Assembly: GCA_963718355.1 (NCBI GenBank)
Contig: CAVQZA010000004.1
Coordinates: forward strand, 186,001-250,000
Direction: 5' to 3'
DNA from: CAVQZA01 sp963718355
GTDB lineage: Bacteria > Actinomycetota > Thermoleophilia > Gaiellales > Gaiellaceae
Length of the DNA: 64,000 nt
Shown here: in pieces, positions 61,151-64,000 of the stretch
How positions within the stretch are numbered: the stretch's first letter is position 1
Layout of the letters: each line of letters begins with the position of its first letter
Notes under the pieces: generated by a model
Database searches by the model: none
What the model was told of the DNA's origin: nothing
The model's input: only the letters and a program-made list of their open reading frames with translations
Position numbers and translations under genes: made by a program

Positions 61151-61569
61151 TCGGGTTGCGGAACCACGAGCACGGGCACCGGCGATAGGTGGAGCAGCTT
61201 GTGCGGAACCGAGCCCAGCACGGCGCCCCGGATGGGATGCTCGCTGTTCGTGCCGATCACGATCATGCTCGCCCCCGTCCGCTGCGCCACGCTGACGAGC
61301 CCGTCGACGGGCCGCTCGGCGATCAGCTCGACGCCGAATTCAACGCCTGCCTCTTCGAGCCGCTTGGCCGCTTTGGCCGTGGTCTCTTCGGCCAGGTCGC
61401 GCACGGCGCGCCGGTAGTCGCCCGTCTCGCCGCCGTACGCAGCCGGGATCTCGTACGCGAACACGACGACGATCCGGGCGCCTTCGAGCTTCGCGAGCTC
61501 CGCGGCCTGCTCGAGCGCGGCTTCGCTGCCGCTCGAGCCCTCGTACCCGAGCACGATCGTCCTAGCCAC
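61147..61569 (-). CDS. Universal stress protein UspA-type
   Basis: 140 residues: one Usp domain (PF00582), beginning ARTIVLGYEGSSGSEAALEQ. The ATP-binding motif GX2GX9G(S/T) is visible as IVIGTNSEHPIRGAVLGSVP. Overlaps with the neighbouring APC permease and saccharopine-like genes suggest a common transcript; Usp may regulate the permease. Three Usp-like proteins occur in this window. Confidence 0.93.
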   Translation of the reverse strand: MARTIVLGYEGSSGSEAALEQAAELAKLEGARIVVVFAYEIPAAYGGETGDYRRAVRDLAEETTAKAAKRLEEAGVEFGVELIAERPVDGLVSVAQRTGASMIVIGTNSEHPIRGAVLGSVPHKLLHLSPVPVLVVPQPE

Positions 61570-63067
61570 GTGAGGTCTCCAGCACGGCAGGATCGGCGAC
61601 CTCGGTCTTCCAGCGGAAGAACGGCTCCGGGGTCACGATGCGCTGCGCGACCAGGATCACGATCCCGATCAGGAGCCCGGCGAGCGCCATCGCGAGCGGC
61701 GGCGACAGGCCGAGCCACGAGCTCCCGGTCGACGAGGCGGACGGGCTCCAGGCCTCGTAGCCCGAGTCGCCGAGGATCGCGAAGAGGATGATCCCGCCGA
61801 GCAGCGGCAGAAGGCCGACGAGGAAGAAGTTACGCGCGCTCTTGAACAGCTCCTTGCGGAAGAACCATGGGCACGCGAGACCGGTGAGCCCGTAGTAGAA
61901 CGCGATCCCGAAGCCGGTCGCGGTCACCGAGTCGGCGAGGATGTTGCTCGAGACGGTGTTCAGCACCACGAAGACGACCACCGAGACCGCGCACATCCAG
62001 ATCGTGCCGAAGCTCGGCGTGAGGTAGCGCGGATGGATCCTGGCGAACGACTTCGGCAGGGCGCCGTGGCTCGCCATCGAGAGGGTCGCGCGCGTCGTCG
62101 GCAAGATCGTGGTCTGTGTCGACGCAGAGGCCGAGGTGAGCACCGCGATGATCAAGAGCTTGTCCCACGGCGACCCGAGCACGCCCTTGCCCAGGGCGCC
62201 AAGCACGTCGTCGGAGTTGTTGTTGAGGAAGTTGATGCCATGGAAGGCCTGCGCGGCGATCGAGACCACAAGGTAGATGCCAAGCAGGATGAAGGTGCTC
62301 GCGACGGCTGCCCGGCCCGGCGTCTCCGTCGCGTCCTCGGTCTCCTCGTTGACCGAGACGGACGTGTCCCAGCCCCAGTAGATGAAGATCGCCAGAAGCA
62401 GCCCGCTCGAGAGCGCGCCAAACGACTTGATGTCGAACGGGTTGAGCCAGCTCCACGACGGGTTGACGCTCCCGGGGGCATGTCCGGTCCAGACCTTGAT
62501 CAGGGCGACTGCGGAAAAGAGGAACAGGATCGCGATCTCCGCGCCGAGCAGCCCCCACTGCGTGCGGGCCGACGCCTCGATGCCGACGTAGCAGATGAGC
62601 CCCATCAGCACGATCCAGATCACGCCGGCGACGCCGACCCACAGCTTACTGCCCGCGAGGTTCGTCCAGCCGAAGAGGTCGAAGGTGTAGCTGCCGGCGA
62701 TCTGGGCGAGGCTGGCCATGACGAGAATGTCAGCGAAGATCAGGCCCCAGCCCCCGAGCCAGCCTGTGATCGGCCCGAACGCCCTCGCGCACCAGGTGAA
62801 CGTCGTGCCGCAGTCGGGGTCGGCCTGGTTCAGGTACTTGAAGCCGAGCGCAACGAACAGCATCGGCACGAACGCGATCACCATGATGATCGGCGCCTGG
62901 AAGCCGATCCCGACGACCGCGGTGACCGCGCCGAGCGTGGCTGCGAGGCTGTAGGCGGGCGCCGTCGAGGCGACACCGATCACGACGCTCGACATGAAGC
63001 CGAGCGCGCCGGCCTTCAGCCCCTTGTCGAGCGGCTCTGAGTGATCTGCTGCGACGACGGCATCCAT
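61562..63067 (-). CDS. APC-superfamily amino acid/polyamine permease
   Basis: 501 residues, 12-14 helices, without a Usp fusion. Features: GFMSSVVIGVASTAPAYSLA, DPDCGTTFTWCARAFGPITG, WGWDTSVSVNEETEDATETP and RATLSMASHGALPKSFARIH. These match the APC amino acid permease family (PF13520). Substrate unknown. It is translationally coupled to UspA. Confidence 0.9.
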   Translation of the reverse strand: MDAVVAADHSEPLDKGLKAGALGFMSSVVIGVASTAPAYSLAATLGAVTAVVGIGFQAPIIMVIAFVPMLFVALGFKYLNQADPDCGTTFTWCARAFGPITGWLGGWGLIFADILVMASLAQIAGSYTFDLFGWTNLAGSKLWVGVAGVIWIVLMGLICYVGIEASARTQWGLLGAEIAILFLFSAVALIKVWTGHAPGSVNPSWSWLNPFDIKSFGALSSGLLLAIFIYWGWDTSVSVNEETEDATETPGRAAVASTFILLGIYLVVSIAAQAFHGINFLNNNSDDVLGALGKGVLGSPWDKLLIIAVLTSASASTQTTILPTTRATLSMASHGALPKSFARIHPRYLTPSFGTIWMCAVSVVVFVVLNTVSSNILADSVTATGFGIAFYYGLTGLACPWFFRKELFKSARNFFLVGLLPLLGGIILFAILGDSGYEAWSPSASSTGSSWLGLSPPLAMALAGLLIGIVILVAQRIVTPEPFFRWKTEVADPAVLETSRG

Positions 63068-63100
63068 TGCGCAGACGATTTCAGTTTTTTGGATTCCGCG

Positions 63101-63757
63101 CTAGTGGTGGTGGGCCTGGCGGTTGTCGTCGCCGTGGCACTGGTAACCGTCGTGGTCGTCCTGATGCTGGTCCTGGCGCGTGTCGTTGCTCGGCGGCGAG
63201 ACGGGTTGCGGCGGCGGCACGACCGTGAACACGGGCTGCGGCGCTGGTGCGGGCGCGGGAGCCGGGGTCGGCTGCGTGGTCGCCGCGGGGATGCGCTGCG
63301 GCGGCGCCGGTTGCGGGGTCGGCTCAGCCGGCGGCGGCGGCGGGCTGGGCGACGGCGGCGGCTGTGCGGGCGGCGTCAGGGTCGGTGGTGCCGGAGCGGG
63401 AGCCGGGGACGGCGCCGGTGCCGGCGAGGGCGTGGGCGTCGCGAGCTTCGGAGCCTTGGGCGGCGCCGGCGACGCGAGCGACGGCTGGGGCGTGGTCCTG
63501 GCGACCGGCGCCGAGGCGAGGCTCGCCGTGCCCTGGTCCACCGTTCGCACCGACGCGGCGATCACGACGATCCGAGACCGCGCGGGCGGCCTGATCCTCG
63601 GCGGGACGGCGATCCGCGCCGCGATCGGCACGGCCAGGGAAGCGGGCGCGGCGAACTGCGCGACCTGCGGGGCCAGCACCTGGCCCCAGAGATATGTGCT
63701 CGACGCCGCGGTGGCGACAAACAGGGCGGAGCGCTTCCACGAAAGCAGAACGCTCAT
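63101..63757 (-). CDS. Proline/alanine-rich protein with N-terminal anchor and His-rich tail
   Basis: 218 residues from ATG 63757. A hydrophobic segment near the N-terminus (KRSALFVATAASSTYLWGQV) is probably a signal anchor. The middle (about 80-190) is almost only Pro and Ala with Thr/Ser and a few Arg, like surface-spanning linkers. The tail contains QDQHQDDHDGYQCHGDDNRQ followed by His repeats and could bind metal. The start overlaps the GGDEF stop (ATGA). Not homologous to a family known to me; low complexity makes homology hard to judge. Confidence 0.6.
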   Translation of the reverse strand: MSVLLSWKRSALFVATAASSTYLWGQVLAPQVAQFAAPASLAVPIAARIAVPPRIRPPARSRIVVIAASVRTVDQGTASLASAPVARTTPQPSLASPAPPKAPKLATPTPSPAPAPSPAPAPAPPTLTPPAQPPPSPSPPPPPAEPTPQPAPPQRIPAATTQPTPAPAPAPAPQPVFTVVPPPQPVSPPSNDTRQDQHQDDHDGYQCHGDDNRQAHHH

Positions 63758-64000
63758 CGTCCTCCGACCTTCGCGGCGACCCGGTTCTTCCCTTCGGCCT
63801 TCGCGCGGTAGAGCGAGCGATCGGCGCCGCGGAGGAGGGCCTCGGCAGTCTTCGCCTGAGGGTAGACGGCGAGACCCAGGCTCGCGGTGACGGTGACGAC
63901 GACGCCGTCGGGCAGCACGATCTGACGCTCGGCGACCTCGGCGCGGATCCGCTCGGCCATCCCGTGGGCGCCGTGCTCGCCGGTCGCCGGCAGGAGACAT
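63754..64000 (-). CDS. C-terminal part of a GGDEF-domain protein (diguanylate cyclase, partial)
   Basis: The frame runs from the right edge to TGA 63754, about 82 residues. The C-terminal GGDEF pattern is clear: MAERIRAEVAERQIVLPDG, SLGLAVYPQAKTAEALLRGA and DRSLYRAKAEGKNRV (D..LY.AK..G.N). The active-site GG(D/E)EF motif itself would lie beyond the edge, so activity cannot be judged. It makes or senses c-di-GMP. Stop overlaps the proline-rich gene start. Confidence 0.9.
   Translation of the reverse strand, partial: CLLPATGEHGAHGMAERIRAEVAERQIVLPDGVVVTVTASLGLAVYPQAKTAEALLRGADRSLYRAKAEGKNRVAAKVGGR

Noticed and set aside
63170..63480. Gly-rich plus-strand frame opposite the Pro-rich protein
   Set aside because: Gly-Ala-rich translation is the expected mirror of a Pro/Ala-rich coding sequence, and the minus frame is coupled to the GGDEF gene.

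Overview
The window is high-G+C, gene-dense bacterial DNA. Start codons are often GTG or TTG, stop/start overlaps (ATGA, GTGA, TAGTG) are common, and both strands are coded. Gene content (PadR regulators, complete Kdp, CtaG/CopCD/SCO1 genes, Ppk1, AcnA, actinobacterial membrane proteins) and codon bias suggest an actinomycete-like organism, probably a deep-branching soil or sediment actinobacterium such as Thermoleophilia. This placement is an inference; no rRNA or marker phylogeny is present. I saw no tRNA, rRNA, CRISPR array, transposase or phage structural gene.

Layout. 1-9.0 kb: a metal-dependent cyclase-type hydrolase, a PadR regulator with a palindromic operator candidate, an HtrA protease, a molybdenum oxidoreductase with a cytochrome b partner and a two-component system, and a zinc carboxypeptidase broken by a one-base frameshift. 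7.7-20.8 kb: a potassium-homeostasis island. A KdpD-type kinase half and KdpE are followed by two tiny membrane ORFs (the second is KdpF), then KdpA, KdpC and KdpB (C before B), a separate KdpD N-terminal half, and a membrane-anchored Usp protein. Beyond these lie a permease with a C-terminal Usp-like domain and a second KdpD-kinase-half/KdpE pair on the other strand. The sensor KdpD is therefore split into separate genes, and its kinase half occurs twice.

20.8-29.2 kb: a divergent copper and cytochrome-oxidase-assembly cluster. The minus arm holds a TPM-like protein, a 34-residue membrane microprotein, a CopC-CopD fusion, YcnI-like DUF1775, an unknown membrane protein, a lipoprotein and an unknown exported protein. 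The plus arm holds SCO1, a TlpA-like thioredoxin, a MauE-like protein and CtaG with an exported N-terminal domain. 29.3-33.9 kb: a polyphosphate cassette (Ppk1, Ppx/GppA, CYTH-CHAD). 34-40.6 kb: a flippase-like protein, PLDc_N, a DUF1992-like protein, cold-shock protein, DEAD-box helicase, hemolysin III, cupin, DHA2 exporter and a YczE-like protein.

40.6-56 kb: BirA, an unusual class II aldolase with an extra N-terminal half, a CPA1-type antiporter, aconitase, an HTH-TOBE regulator, an NCS1 permease/PfkB kinase/BNR operon, a GH19-type lysozyme/chitinase, PhzF, SixA, an ABC exporter pair, a class III aminotransferase and a short relic of a sugar-transferase gene. 56-64 kb: a large secreted subtilase, a saccharopine-dehydrogenase-like enzyme, UspA, an APC permease, a proline-rich protein with a histidine-rich tail, and the C-terminal end of a GGDEF protein running off the right edge.

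Most of the window is chromosomal housekeeping and stress physiology. The strongest candidates for something less described are the split and duplicated KdpD/Usp arrangement with its extra microprotein, the mixed copper-assembly cluster with three unknown members and a microprotein, and the two broken genes.
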